This document shows positions 24,260 to 35,989 of a stretch of 64,000 bases of DNA, in pieces; positions within the stretch are counted from its first letter, which is position 1, and the number at the start of each line of letters is the position of its first letter. The notes beneath the pieces were generated by a model. The model made no database searches, had not been told where the DNA came from, and worked only from the letters and a program-made list of their open reading frames with translations. The translations under genes were made by a program, and so were the position numbers. This stretch comes from Sarcomyxa edulis (taxonomy: Eukaryota; Basidiomycota; Agaricomycetes; Agaricales; Mycenaceae), in the NCBI GenBank assembly GCA_009761415.1, contig QUOL01000012.1, positions 511,001 to 575,000 of the forward strand, written 5' to 3'.

Positions 24260-24695
24260 ATGTCTCTCGACCCAATTCAAGTCGAGAACACCATCCGGAA
24301 TGCTGTTCCTGTTGTTTATCTCAAATTCGAACAGCTCGATGGATGCGCGGATAATTATTCTCTGATTCTTGTTAGCGAAGTGAGTGGAGTACCGGAAAGC
24401 AATTCTCTGATCGTTCACATCTCCACTCATCTCAGGCCTTCGAGGGCAAGTCGACGTTGGCTAAACATCGATTTAGTGAGCATTGGTGCTGTCATAGCAC
24501 GTAGCGAGATACTGATCTGGATCTTCAGTCAATCAACTGCTCAAAGACGAGATCGCCAAGATGCATGCGTTTTCTCAGGTAATGCATGGCGTCAGCTTCT
24601 GAATTCATACTGGATTTGTCTGATCATGTCTGATCATTGAATAGAAAGTATTCACTCCAAAGCAGTATGAGGCCTTTCTGGCGAAGGAGACATAG
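24260..24695 (+). CDS. BOL2: BolA2-type iron-sulfur protein
   Basis: Four exons (24260-24379, 24436-24475, 24529-24578, 24645-24695) add up to 261 nt, i.e. 86 aa, the typical size of BolA2/Fra2. Motifs: DNYSLILVSEAFEGKSTLAKHR, where the central FEGK and KHR are BolA hallmarks, then NQLLKDEIAKMHAFSQ containing the conserved C-terminal His that can ligate a cluster with a monothiol glutaredoxin. The C-terminus is FTPKQYEAFLAKET. BolA2 with Grx3/4 reports cytosolic iron status and transfers [2Fe-2S] clusters. All introns are GT-AG and in phase. Confidence 0.93.
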
Positions 24696-25101
24696 ACGCA
24701 TCACCGAAGTACTATCATCTGGATACCCTCCATGCTGCAATCAAATAAAACACACGTATACCCCATTGGTGGTTAGTCCGCCTTGCTCATTGGGCATTCT
24801 ATCTTGAGGTCTTCTGCCACTTTCATCGTGTTATGACTCATGTCTCTGGTCGCTTCGTGAGTTTTTTCTGTTCATGCCAAGTAGACTTACGCTCGCATAT
24901 CCGCACGTGATTCAAGGCGCGTCCGCCAGCCACCCAAGTTCACGAATTATGCACGCCACATATACACGCCACGTCGATATGGATTCTAGCTCCTTGTCAG
25001 ACCTTCTATCCTGAACCATTTCTGCAGTCTTGACTTTGCTTTCAGCTCCCCGCTTTCGCTTTTTATCTTGTTGTATACGCTTTCATCCAATCGCTGCTTT
25101 C
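24696..25101. other. Intergenic region
   Basis: No gene is seen. Pyrimidine-rich sequence near 25020-25080 fits the leader of the gene at 25102. Confidence 0.4.
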
Positions 25102-25708
25102 ATGATCATACCAACCCCCTTAGCGCGCGACGGTGCGCAATCTCCGGCCGTTTCCTCAAACTGCAGAGTGATCGCTGGTGTGAAGCTTTGTGTGGAGGAC
25201 ATTGTCGTCTTAGGTATATGTCCTCACCTTCCACTTATCAATAATTCTAAAGCTGATATAACCTCCAGTTGTCCTTGTTGTCTTCATTCTTTATGCGATA
25301 TGGGGTGTGCCTCTCACCATTCGTCTATTCAAACTACTCCAGCGGCGGCTTGGGCGGGAGGCCCTGCCAGATGTACTTCCTCCTGGCCAATCCTCTGATC
25401 CCTACCAAAGCACGACGAGCCCAATCAACGACTCCGTCATTCTCAAGAGGGTTTTCTTCAGAACCTCTTCTTCGCCCGACGCTATATTCTTTCCAGATAC
25501 CTCTTCTCGTAGCAAGGCCACATCCTTCGATATACGCACACATTCAAGACAGGAAAGCGGTCACGGCCTCGGATTCGGAAACTCAGTAGCGACAGAGCCC
25601 TCTGATCGACAACCAACTTCGACAAAATCGCAGGAATTGCAGATACAGGAGCTTTTTCATCCTCCTCCTGCTTACATGCAGCATTTAGAGGAGAAGATCC
25701 TTCTCTGA
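25102..25708 (+). CDS. Small single-pass membrane protein, unknown function
   Basis: Two exons, 25102-25213 and 25269-25708, give 183 aa. The intron falls in phase within the membrane segment: residues VVLVVLVVFILYAIWGVPL form one hydrophobic helix at about residues 34-52. The C-terminal tail is hydrophilic, Ser/Thr/Pro-rich and ends in FHPPPAYMQHLEEKILL. A longer frame upstream (from 25030) lacks a better start. The topology (short lumenal or outer N-terminus, longer cytosolic tail) is inferred only from length. No family was recognised. Confidence 0.55.
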
Positions 25709-25974
25709 GGAACGTACGTATGGACTCGAGGACCCGAAGAATATGGAATCTGATCTAGCGCATCTAGAAATTCGTATTTTTGTTCATGGCGTGGAGGGGA
25801 GTGCATATCGATGGGACGTTTCAATCTTGCTTGCCGTTAGAAAAGTAAATTGCACGCTCGATATCCACCATAAACATAACTTAAAATTAGTAGAATGGGT
25901 ATGTAAGAAATAACGGAGCAGTATCAAGAATGATACGGAGATGTCCTGCATACTCCTCCTATCATATAATGGTA

Positions 25975-28491
25975 TCATTCATAAGTCGATCTCCTCAGAG
26001 GAGGTACTGGAGGTGCAGACGCTGGCGCAGAGAAGAAACCTTCCGCAGTGATGCTGATTGCCTCCACACCTGCGCCACTAGATTTACGCGTTGTCCCTCT
26101 ACCCACTGAGATCGAGCCCTTTCTTCCAACAGTCCCAACGCCGTTAGCCGCGACGCCCTTCTCGATACTGATCATTGACTTTGCTTTACTTGCCGACACA
26201 TATGAATATCCCGTTGCACCGTTTTGCCCAATGACTGTGTGCATAGACCGAACGACTCCTGAGCCCCCCGACAGCGTACTTCGATGCCGTGGTTTGTTCG
26301 AATTTCCTGCTCCTGGATATCCCACACCCCACGCACTGGGAGGACCCGACCCATTACTATGGCTTGGGCCGATAGGCATTACGAGCATAGCATCGTCGAT
26401 GTCCTCGTCGTCGTCGTTACTGTATAGTCCGGAGGACATTCGCTTATGGCTAGTTATCCTGAACTCCGACGACGCTTCAGAGGAAGCTGCGCCGTCCTCT
26501 CGCAATACCCGTTGAGGCGGCACCGCTTCACTTCGATCGCGGATCTCGTCGAAGACCTCGTAATACCGCTGTATGCATAATTTTATCACTGATCCCAAGG
26601 TCGTCCTTCCCTCCGATAGAGCGGCTGGATTTGATCCCCGAGGGTCTGAGTTGGACATAGAGACACCTCCCGGAACAGTGCACATCATGACGTCTCGGGC
26701 GGGGTTGTGACCCGATATAAGGTTTGGGCAAAGCACGACGGCGAGATTATGCGCGTCCATACGATTTGTAGCGGAACGTAACGACACTTCGTGCATCAAA
26801 TCTAGAAAGAAAAGACAATAAATTAGATTGGTCCTGCAGAGACAAAAATACGAAGGACAAACGAAGTATTTGACTCAGAAGGATATAAACACAAGGCATC
26901 AGCTCCGAAAGTAATGTCTCCCGAATGTATACCACACTGGTCATATCCGTGGGGTCGTTCGTGCACGGAGGACATCGTCGGATGACAGGATATAGAGATT
27001 CGGGGAATATCGGTTCTGGTAAATCCCGCAGATACTTTTTCAATAGGACGGCTGCTAGATGTGGGTCCCCAAAAGTTTCCAGAGATACCATATGCCCTGA
27101 TGGTGAATGACGTGAGACTTGGTAAAGCACTAACAGAAAAGATACGTACCGCGATCATATGCCTCCTGTGCTGCTCTCAGTAGGACAGATGCAGGGGACC
27201 GTCTGAAGAGACCCTCTTGTTCCATACCTAGACGACTTAGGAATGAATAATGTTCGTAAAATGACGAAGGAAAGGGCAGACCTGTATCACGAAGAAATTG
27301 GATGCAATCTCTGACAACTCTCGGTACACCACCCTTCTCGCCTTCGTATCCCATCAGCTCTTCTAATGGCACCCCGAATATACTTGACCGGGACGGTACA
27401 GGTAGAGTGATGTGTTTCTCGTGTTTCAGGTTTTCTCTAGACATTGGAATCAAGGGATAATTCGTTACAGAAGTATGAGACGACGGACTGATAGACTGCT
27501 GGAGGAATGTCTATCTGTGTCAAAGGGACGTGGCATGCCAGCTCGGAGAGAGTATCCATGTACTCCAGTTTCCGAAAGAATTTGGGGCTATATTTAATGG
27601 TTAGAAAGGCTCAACCATTGGTCTAAGATTGAATGAACCTAATAATGGCCCCAGCAAGGGAAAAGAGCACTACGCATGAAGAAGTGAGAGACATGAATGC
27701 AAGGCTGATGGCATACGTACTTTTGGAAAAGAACGATGAATGGACGATGTACTATATCGAGACAATGTCAAATGGTGAGCTTGCGACGCATTAGAGAGAT
27801 GAACGGACCAATTGTTTGAGATTTTTACGGTACTTTCGACTAAGGCTTCTGTATGCTTTCCATACCCAATTCCAGCCAGGCGTGTACTTGCCACCCGCGG
27901 CAAAGAAGACAACGGTATAATCAGATTCAACTAGACACCCAATAAGCTACTCAACCATTAGCATGCATATCAAAGCACGCACGCACCGTATAAATTAAGG
28001 TAAGAAAGGACACGGCTTTGTATGAGATTAGTACGCAAACATGTGGGTATGGATCTGTGACATACGACAGCAGAACATCATATGAGACTTCTCGTGGATC
28101 TGGTAGAGCAGAGGCATTCAATACAACCCTGAGTCGCATAGATTAAGCATTCTGTGTGGCGAGAACAATGCTTTGAATCGACATACATGGGCCGCGTTCT
28201 AAAGTAATGAAGTTGGACGAGACATCATGACACCAAAGGAGAATATGTGACTGACTCAAAGTCCACGCCTGCTTGAAATATCATTCGAGACATGACTTGT
28301 TGCACCTTCCCCTGTGCTTCCTGCTCCTCGTTCATGATGGGGTCGTGTTGCCGCTTTCCCCATGGTGTCGTGAATAAGTTCCTTCGTTTTGGTGAGGGTA
28401 AAGGAGGTGGGAAATCTAGACCAGTTGGGGACGAGGTCGAGAGAGATAAAGCCGCCAGTCGTTGCTTCAAGCTGAGTGGGTTGGGAGCCAT
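25975..28491 (-). CDS. Rho GTPase-activating protein with CRAL-TRIO-like (SEC14) domain
   Basis: Minus strand, many exons. Start at ATG 28491 (MAPNPLSLKQRLAALSL). A CRAL-TRIO/SEC14-like lipid-binding region follows: MVVLNASALPDPREVSYDVL, ESDYTVVFFAAGGKYTPGWN, WKAYRSLSRKYRKNLKQL, YIVHSSFFSK. The RhoGAP domain then carries GVPLEELM, the arginine-finger segment EGLFRRSP, FGDPHLAAVLLKKYLRDLPE and MDAHNLAVVLCPNL. The C-terminal tail is Ser/Gly-rich. The order SEC14-like then RhoGAP is that of ARHGAP1/p50RhoGAP and fungal Ecm25-like proteins, which switch off Rho-type GTPases at membranes in polarised growth. The stop is at 25975-25977. The target GTPase cannot be told from sequence. Confidence 0.85.
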
Positions 28492-28669
28492 CTGGAGGTA
28501 TAGTCAAAGTAAAGTTGAGACGAAGGCACGATCAGACTGCATGTCAAAGGCCAGCCGACATATACATGAAACTCCCACGCATAGTTTGCGACGAAACTAT
28601 CACATTTTGTGGCGTTCCCTCTCATCTGTACTCATCGCGTGCCAATATCTCAAATAATCAATATAATCA

Positions 28670-30939
28670 ATGGAGAAGGATCCGCAGAAAATCCTTAGAA
28701 AGATCAGAGCAAATCCAACGCAGGTGAGGCTTCTGACATCTACTCGTCACGGTCCAAGTCGTACAACACGTTCTGAGATGATTCCAGGCAATCGAACGAG
28801 CTCGTAATGGAGTCCTAATTGACCTCGCAGAGGTTGCAAACCTTTGGCAAGAAGTAGGTCTCGGGTTGTCCCTCCGATGCCCTGGACTGACTGCTCCTTC
28901 GTAGGTCCCCGGAATGCTGTCGTTGGGCGTCCTCGATGCGTTCATTTGTCATTTAGATGAAAATAAAGTGCCAACCGATCCCTCGCCTGCAAACAATGGC
29001 ACATCGGCCGCTCAGAAAGCATTCATGGCTCTCCTTGGAATAAGTAAATGTGGAAATTTCATTGGCAACGGTGTAAACTACGCTTCAATACTTATTAAGG
29101 CATGGCCAGGTGCGCTCATAGCTCTCTCGTTCAGTAAGCTGGGGCGATCGCTGAAGTTATCACTATGTAGGTGTTTTTAAATGGAGCGCGTTCTTCTTCG
29201 CGGCACGCGTCCAGCCTTCTAGCATTTCTCCTGGTGTTCGTAGGGCCACTATGGATGTCATCACCTCGACGTGGTATTCCATATCACACGTGGATGAGCT
29301 CAGCAATATGATGGTGGCGACAAAAGGGTCCATTGAGATTGCAACAAAATTGTGGATACTCGAGGACGAAAGCCTGAGCAACGCCATGTCGGTGGTAGAC
29401 ATCCCTACTGGATCTGCGGCATTGGATGCGCTTCTGAGCACGGCGACCACCGCAGATCTTGATAGGCTCGTCAGCGCAGCGGGCGGGAAACCCGACGTTG
29501 TGGTCCAGATGGCGTTGTCTCGTCTCCGCGGAGCAACAAAACAGGATCAAATTCAAGCCATACCGGCGACCATTTTCGCTGACCTTGTCAATCATCTGTC
29601 TCGGATACCTGACCATCCTTTACGTTATGCCTTCTTGCACACCGGTAAAGCCATCCAGGTCATGACGAAAATTGCTTTGAATGTCTCTGTGTCCATCAAT
29701 GACCCTGGCAGGACGGATTTGCTGAACTTGATGGTCACTTCATTTGGCTACCTAGCCAATTGTCTTGAAAGCACCGAAGGTTTTACGTACGTGCTATATC
29801 AATAAATTGGTGTTCTAGCATTAACGATTCGAAAGCACAGCTGGGTATCACAGTCAATTAAGGCTGGATTATTGGAAGCTTTTGTCGACTGCAGCCCTCA
29901 ATTTTCCAGGTTGGCTCCAGATGATTGTGAGATGATCTTACATATCGTTAGAGACATCCTGCCCCAGTATCTGGTCTACCGCTCCGTCATCCAAAACATC
30001 GATGGATCAATGACCAAAATCAATAATAAGTCTCGTTCTACGGATCGCGTCAGAAATAGTATTGCATGGGATGTCTGGCATCGCTTCCATAAGATCGTAT
30101 TGGAACGATCGGTAGTTGCCGTTCACGCCAAAGCATTGAAGGGTAAAGGAGCCACTTGCGATAATGTCAAAGTTCGTCGTCATAAAATGTCTTTTTCTAA
30201 CGCGATATCTAACGTTAACTCGCAGTGTCACAAGGTCGATGACAAAAACACGTTCCAGAAATGCGCTGCTTGTTCGTCTACACTGTACTGCTCGAAGCAA
30301 TGCCAAGTTGAAGCGTGGGCTGCCGGTCATAAGACTATGTGCAAATTGAAGCAGAGAGAACGACTGGGTATGGACTGCTTTTCTCCTTCCTATCTTGAAT
30401 CTAACGTGACTATAGAAGGAAAATCTCAGTCGATCTCAAAGCAAGATATCGCATTCTTCCATCATCTGGCAACACGGGATGCAAGGCATCATATACCCCT
30501 CCTTCGTCGTCTAGCGACGCGCGATTTCCCGGACGTCCCACCTGCAAAACTGATAATCTGCATTGACTATACTTCCGAACCGGCAAAGTACTCTTTGATT
30601 CCTCTTGAAAACCAGGACCAGCACCTAATGGAGACCTCCGGGTCCGTAAATGCCGAGGCAAGGAATGAAGCTTTGATCGAGCAGGCCAAGAACCACCCAG
30701 GTAAATACACCCTTATCCAGAGTAAGATTGCCAACGGGCAATCTCTTCAACTTGTTACCACTGTCGTAACGGGAAATTTCTGGAGCAAGGTAGATGGGGG
30801 AGACTTTTCCGAGTCTGATGATGAAGGAAACATCGACGATAAAATGTCTGGTACGTCTGTGGATGAAGTTGACACTATGATGGCCCGTATGGTGTTAAAC
30901 CAATTCTTAGTGAAGAATGGAGAGCCGGCGGCGTTTTGA
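28670..30939 (+). CDS. MYND-type zinc finger protein with ARM-like helical N-terminus
   Basis: ATG 28670 starts a protein of roughly 600 aa over about seven exons. The N-terminal two thirds is helical (QKAFMALLGISKCGNF, LLNLMVTSFGYLANCLE) and resembles ARM-like mushroom MYND proteins. The MYND finger is formed by splicing CDNVK to CHKVDDKNTFQKCAACSS, then TLYCSKQCQVEAW..HKTMC; the intron between the first two Cys lies at about 30173-30226. The C-terminal part ends in an acidic segment (ESDDEGNIDDK). MYND fingers bind proline-rich peptides; no SET domain is seen, so no methyltransferase function is claimed. Stop at 30937-30939. Confidence 0.8.
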
Positions 30940-31204
30940 TACCAACCTTGTAAGTAGTGTAGCAAGAATGGCTTGCCCCAAAAGATACAATTATGCCCAA
31001 GATTATGCCAGGCTATTTTTGCTCACCGATCATCATCGGACACCTGAATTTCTTGAACACCCATCTCATTGACCTCATCGGATCACCGCTTACTGGATAT
31101 ACCGTCTCTCACCTGTCTCACCTTAGAACAGCATTCTATAAGTATTGCTAACATTCTATCCCAATGCATATCGAGACTACATCAGTCAATCCGCCCCCAA
31201 GAAT

Positions 31205-33478
31205 ATGTATCTCAAATCCATGTACCCGTCTCCGCCTCCTCCTCCGGAGGTGAACGTACATAACGTCCTTTTTCGCCGGCCAGAACAAGCCTCCTGGCCA
31301 GACTACACACTCCACATTGATTCTGTGACTGGCCGTAAGAGGACTTTTCGCGAATTTCTAGAGAGAGTGTACGATGGCGCCACCGTCCTTGGTGCACCGG
31401 TCTCTCAAGGGGGTCTTGGACTACGAGGAGAAGACGGGGAAATCGTCGGTATTTTGAGTGAAAACTCTATGGTGAGTCGAACTGGATCTTTGAATCTTAC
31501 TTGTTACTGACCAGTGATGTTTAGGACTACATCGCCCTCATGCATTCCCTTCTCGTCATTACCACACCCTTTGCCCTCTTATCGTCTTATTCCACCGGTT
31601 TCGAACTTAACCATGCCTTGCGATTGTCAAAGGCCACTTGTTTATTTGTCAACGCGAAGCTGTTGTCCAAGGTCCTTCCCGTAGCAAAAAAAGTGGGCAT
31701 ACCGTCAAGCAAAATATACATCCTAGATGGACATGCCCCTGGCAGGAAGAATTACGGAGACTTTGTCAAACTTGCACAGTCTCAGAACATCCCAAGAGCA
31801 GCTGTCCGGCCCGCTACAAAAGACACATTGGCTTACCTCGTCTTTTCTAGTGGGACAAGTGGCCTACCTAAAGGTTCGGAAGTCATCATCTTGCCACGAA
31901 TCAACTTACACCCGTCTAGCTGTTATGATAACTCACAAGAACCTTATCTATTCGCTGCATCAGGTAGCGGTGACAGCGAAAGAAGTGCAAGCTGTGTATA
32001 CGGTATTTCCCCCCCTGCGCAGTCACCGCATCTATCTCACCCAGTCGCGCGTTGATAGCCTCCTCCTCCCAAGACGCCAGAAGGGTTTCCTGTGATGCTC
32101 GCGTTTTTACCCATACATCACACATATGGATTAAACGTCTACTGTTTCCGTGCTTTTGCTGCCCCGGCTTGTTTGGTGGTACTAGCCAAATGGGATATCG
32201 ACAATGCCCTCACCGCCATATCAAAGTCTGCTGCGTATTAAATTTATCCTCCACGCCTCTGAGACTGACGCTCCTGGCAGATACCGCGTCACTAACCTGA
32301 CTCTCGTTCCTTCGGTCGTGCATCAACTGGTCCATCACCCGAAAATTCATCGAGCTGATCTCAGCTCCGTGATATCTATCAATAGTGGAGCTGCATATCT
32401 TCCACCAGAATTGAACAAGAAATTGACGGCGTTCGCCCCGCCTAATGCTACTTTCTTCCAAGGTAGGCGTCACGTTATATGGCTCATACGGTCGGTGACT
32501 CACGCGATCTAGGATATGGAATGTCGGAATGCGTGAGCTCCCTTTCAATTCATCAAAAACGACTCGATTGTTCAAAAAAGATCTCTTCAGACCGTTGCTG
32601 CCATCACACAGCCAGTTCCCGGTGTCCTTGGTGGTATTGGCAAACGCGTTATCGGGTCCACCGGGATCCTTTTGCCTGGAATGGACGCTAAGCTTCTACG
32701 AGACGATGGCTCTCACGCAGAAGTCAACGAGGAGGGTGAACTATATCTGAAGGGTGAAAATGTTTCTCCTGGTAAGGCCGTTTTGGTTAGAGCGTATCGG
32801 CATATTCTCTAATCCACTTGTTGTCCGTAGGGTATTGGAACAACGAACAAGCAAATAGAGAAACATACATAGATGGGTGGTTGCGGACAGGAGACCGTTT
32901 CAGAGTCGATGAAAACGGTTATTTCTTGTATGTGTGCTCCCCAGTGATCGTATATTTTTGTTGACGGCTCCATTACGCGTAACACAGCTTCGCGGATAGA
33001 ACCAAGGTAATATCATGTCTTCATTCTGCAAACCTCAATTGACAAAGAAATGATGCAGGACACACTGAAGGTTTCCGGGGCGCAAGTAAGCCCTGTTGAG
33101 ATCGAGGCTGTATTGCTTGCTCATCCAGATAACCTCATTACGGATGTTACGGTGGCTGGAGTGAGCGGCGGACGGACCTCGGACGAGAAAGTACCTCGAG
33201 CTTGGATAGTCTTAAGTGACACTGGGAAGAAAAAGGGTGCCACTGCGGTCATCAGAGCCTTGGAGCTATGGTGTCAGGAGCATTTAAGTAAGTATAAATG
33301 GCTGCGGGGAGGTATAGAGGTGGTCGAAGAGGTGCGTACTTCCATACTCGCACCGACGCGACATACTGATCATGCAATGTCGCAGATTCCTAAGAACCCG
33401 ACAGGCAAAGTATTACGCCGCGTACTGCAGGATCGATACGAGCAGCAGCAACAGAAGAGAGTAAAGTCCAAGTTATGA
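31205..33478 (+). CDS. Peroxisomal acyl-CoA synthetase / 4-coumarate-CoA ligase-like AMP-binding enzyme
   Basis: ATG 31205. Motifs of the adenylate-forming superfamily run in order: LVFSSGTSGLPK|AVMITHKN (P-loop, crossed by an intron), LPIHHTYGLNVYCF, YGMSEC, GELYLKGENVSPGYWNN, DGWLRTGDRF, DRTKDTLKVSGAQVSPVEIE, and the catalytic Lys in IPKNPTGKVLRR. About ten introns; one is read from TATACG to an acceptor CCCAAG giving VYTTPEGFPVMLAFL. The protein ends in Ser-Lys-Leu, a perfect type-1 peroxisomal targeting signal. It should activate a carboxylic acid (fatty or aromatic) with ATP to an acyl-AMP and then a CoA thioester inside peroxisomes; the substrate is not decided. Confidence 0.88.
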
Positions 33479-33555
33479 GAAGGATCAGGACGGTTACTCG
33501 CTACAATCTACGGCTGATGTCAACTAAATGTAACACAGGAATGACTCTCAATACT

Positions 33556-34531
33556 TCATATCGATCCGGAGCCACCTTCGTAAGCGGGAAGTTGCTCGTT
33601 GGGATCGCGGAATCCGCCCGTCAACCGACCGACATGTCCCTCAACCCTCCATGCCCATTCATTTCCCTCTTTCCATCTGAATAACTCCCCTCCGAAGTTT
33701 AAGTCGAAGACATTATAGCCTTCAACACCGATGGCTGCGAAAACGTCGTACTTCTGGCGAGGAAGGTATATGCCCGTAAAGGCGTTGGGGAGACGTTGTC
33801 CGTTGTGAGTAAAGAACAAAGCACCAGACGAGAACTCGTATCCACAGCCGATAGTATCGCCGGGTGAGATGTGATTCAACATATCTGTATAATCGCGGCC
33901 ACCTTCTGGGTCTTCGAAAAATTTGCGAAAATCGTCAAGATGGAGCCCAGCACTGAGTCTGTTCCATCCTGGAAGTCTCCAGAGTGGATAGGGTCGACAG
34001 GATGTGCCTAAGGAAGACGAAACATAAATTCAAACACTGGAATCATCAGGCCTAGAAAGATTTGTACATACCGATAGCTATAATGCCATCCATTCGATGT
34101 ATCAGGATTTCGTAGTATACTCCGGATTTCCCTTGAATATCATACAGACCCGCCAGCAAAGGCAAGTCGCTCAATAAAGACACGTCTCTACATTCAGGTC
34201 TCGTTTCGACCTTGATAACGCTAGGACCACTCTTTTCGGGGTTCTGGACGTAGCCTGCGAAGCGTGGCGAGATCGGGAGTTCGATGCCCCAGGCTCTGCA
34301 GCCTTCGGCGTTGATCCTGTCCACTGCATAGGAAGGAATCAGACTGGAAGGATATGGAGGGTATTCAGCACAAAATTCCTCTGCGGCGTCGAATTCATCT
34401 TCTGGAGCCTCGTTCCATAGACCGTATCTATGAGACGTTTCCGGGGCAGGTGCCCATTGAGGAGGTGCCTCGAAAGAGCTAGGCTTATGGTTGTCGTGGA
34501 GTTTTGCTTTCAGAGACTGTAGAAAATGCAT
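33556..34531 (-). CDS. SPRY-domain protein
   Basis: Two exons on the minus strand, start at ATG 34531, stop at 33556. The join between IIAIG and TSCRPYPLWRLPGWN is in phase. The B30.2/SPRY core is readable: YYEILIHRM, IAIG, W..PGWNRLSAGLHLDDFRK, GDTIGCGYEFSSGALFFTHNG and FAAIGVEGYNVFDLNFGG. The N-terminus (about 70 residues) is hydrophilic with no membrane segment, unlike yeast Ssh4/Ear1. SPRY domains mediate protein binding, often to ubiquitin ligases or Ran-binding complexes; the partner is unknown. It is divergent from RPC11 with only 199 bp between starts. Confidence 0.85.
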
Positions 34532-34730
34532 ATGGGCGGAAGGAAGATGCTATGAGGATGGCGAGTCATACCAGCCTCTTATGCTGTTCAAGTTCATGTG
34601 GCGCGTCGAAGAGGCGGTGCGTGCCAGAACGCGTCAACTCCGACATGAGATCCGACCTTCAAGTTCTGTCCTAATTTGGTCTCGATCACTTTTCTGCATC
34701 TCCTCCTCGATCCCCTCGATCTCATCCAGC

Positions 34731-35293
34731 ATGTCCATGTTATTCTGCCCTACATGCGCTAATATGTTGATTATATCCTCCGAGACAGGATATAATAAAT
34801 GGGCATGCAACACGTGTGCCTACGAATTTCCTCTCTCAAAACAGGTCCGTCCCTTCTCTCTCTCTCAAGGCGTAACAGTTGATAGATTGTCCGTCCGTCA
34901 CACAGATGACCTCGAGAACGAAACTAAAGCGCAAAGAAGTGGACGACGTTTTGGGTGGAGATGAGATGTGGAAACACGCTGATTCTACTACTGGTACGTT
35001 CCAAATCGTCAAGTTGGCATGCGTCGACTAATGTATACCATCTCTTCTATCTAGCGTCATGCGATAAATGCAACCACGACAAAGCGTATTTCTATCAGCT
35101 GCAGATTAGGTCTGCAGATGAGCCCATGACTACATGTGAGTTGTATCTTATTCTGCCTTCGTCCGTCGACTCATACAACGATCCTCGTAATCAGTCTACC
35201 GGCAAGTCCTATCTTCCTCATCCCCTCATATCTTTGTTGACCTGTCTGTCATCTAGTTGTGCATCATGCGGTCATCAATGGAGAGAAAATTAA
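34731..35293 (+). CDS. RPC11: DNA-directed RNA polymerase III subunit Rpc11 (C11/POLR3K)
   Basis: Five exons (34731-34844, 34906-34993, 35055-35135, 35195-35201, 35257-35293) total 327 nt and give 108 aa, the family length. The N-terminal zinc ribbon is LFCPTCANMLI...WACNTCAYEF; the linker KRKEVDDVLGGDEMWKHADS is highly conserved. The C-terminal TFIIS-like ribbon is CDKCNHDKAYFYQLQIRSAD followed by EPMTTFYRCASCGHQWREN, whose DE pair drives RNA cleavage. The FYR portion comes from a 7-nt microexon (TCTACCG), and the next intron begins GCAAGT (a GC-AG intron); no other splicing keeps the motif. C11 provides 3' RNA cleavage, termination and reinitiation for Pol III. A second ATG at 34737 is possible. 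Confidence 0.93.
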
Positions 35294-35989
35294 ATGTCTA
35301 CATATCCTGAGCGGTTCCAGTTGAGCAATATTAACGCGTTCAATAAATCAAATTGTACACTCACATATATATCTTGTCAGCTTGGATGTTCGGCCGTATA
35401 CTGTCGACCTCATCACTCATCCATTCGGCGACTAGCACTTGCATTTCAAGAGGGCTGCCCTTGGCAAATATTGAGAAGGCCAGTGTTCTCATGCTAAGCG
35501 AAAAGGACTATTTCGTAGGCCATTTAGACCACCCATCTTCATCTGACGCCTTGAAGAACGATCACTTCATAGCCGATCATGCTATGTGCTCGCGAACAAT
35601 CAGCTGGACTCAATTAGAGCTATCTGTTGGTCATTCCTATAACATCCCTTCAACCATCAATTCTCGATGCACTGCCTAAAGCTGCTTAATGTCCTCAGCA
35701 TCCCCATACTTCAACGAAACCGGGTCAATGAACAGACTATTCTGAATCTTTCTAGTAGTTGTCTCCCAGATAGAATTCAACGTCCATAATAAGACTGATA
35801 AGATCTCAATTTTTTGGAGATAAGATCGTGACTGCCGAGTGTCACCGTCACCTGCTCCGAGACTTTCTCGGTCATCTTCGACTCTTGAGTGCTCTCTATA
35901 TCTTACTCATCTCCTCAAATTCTAGTTGGACCGGAGTATACCCAGTGCATACCACTGAGTACGACTTCATTTTTTTGTCAATCTGGGCT
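35294..35989. other. Intergenic region, no gene seen
   Basis: About 700 bp of low coding potential between RPC11 and the Zn2Cys6 gene. A poly-T stretch near 35970 precedes the ATG at 35990. Short frames (35353-35679) show no recognisable protein. Confidence 0.4.
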
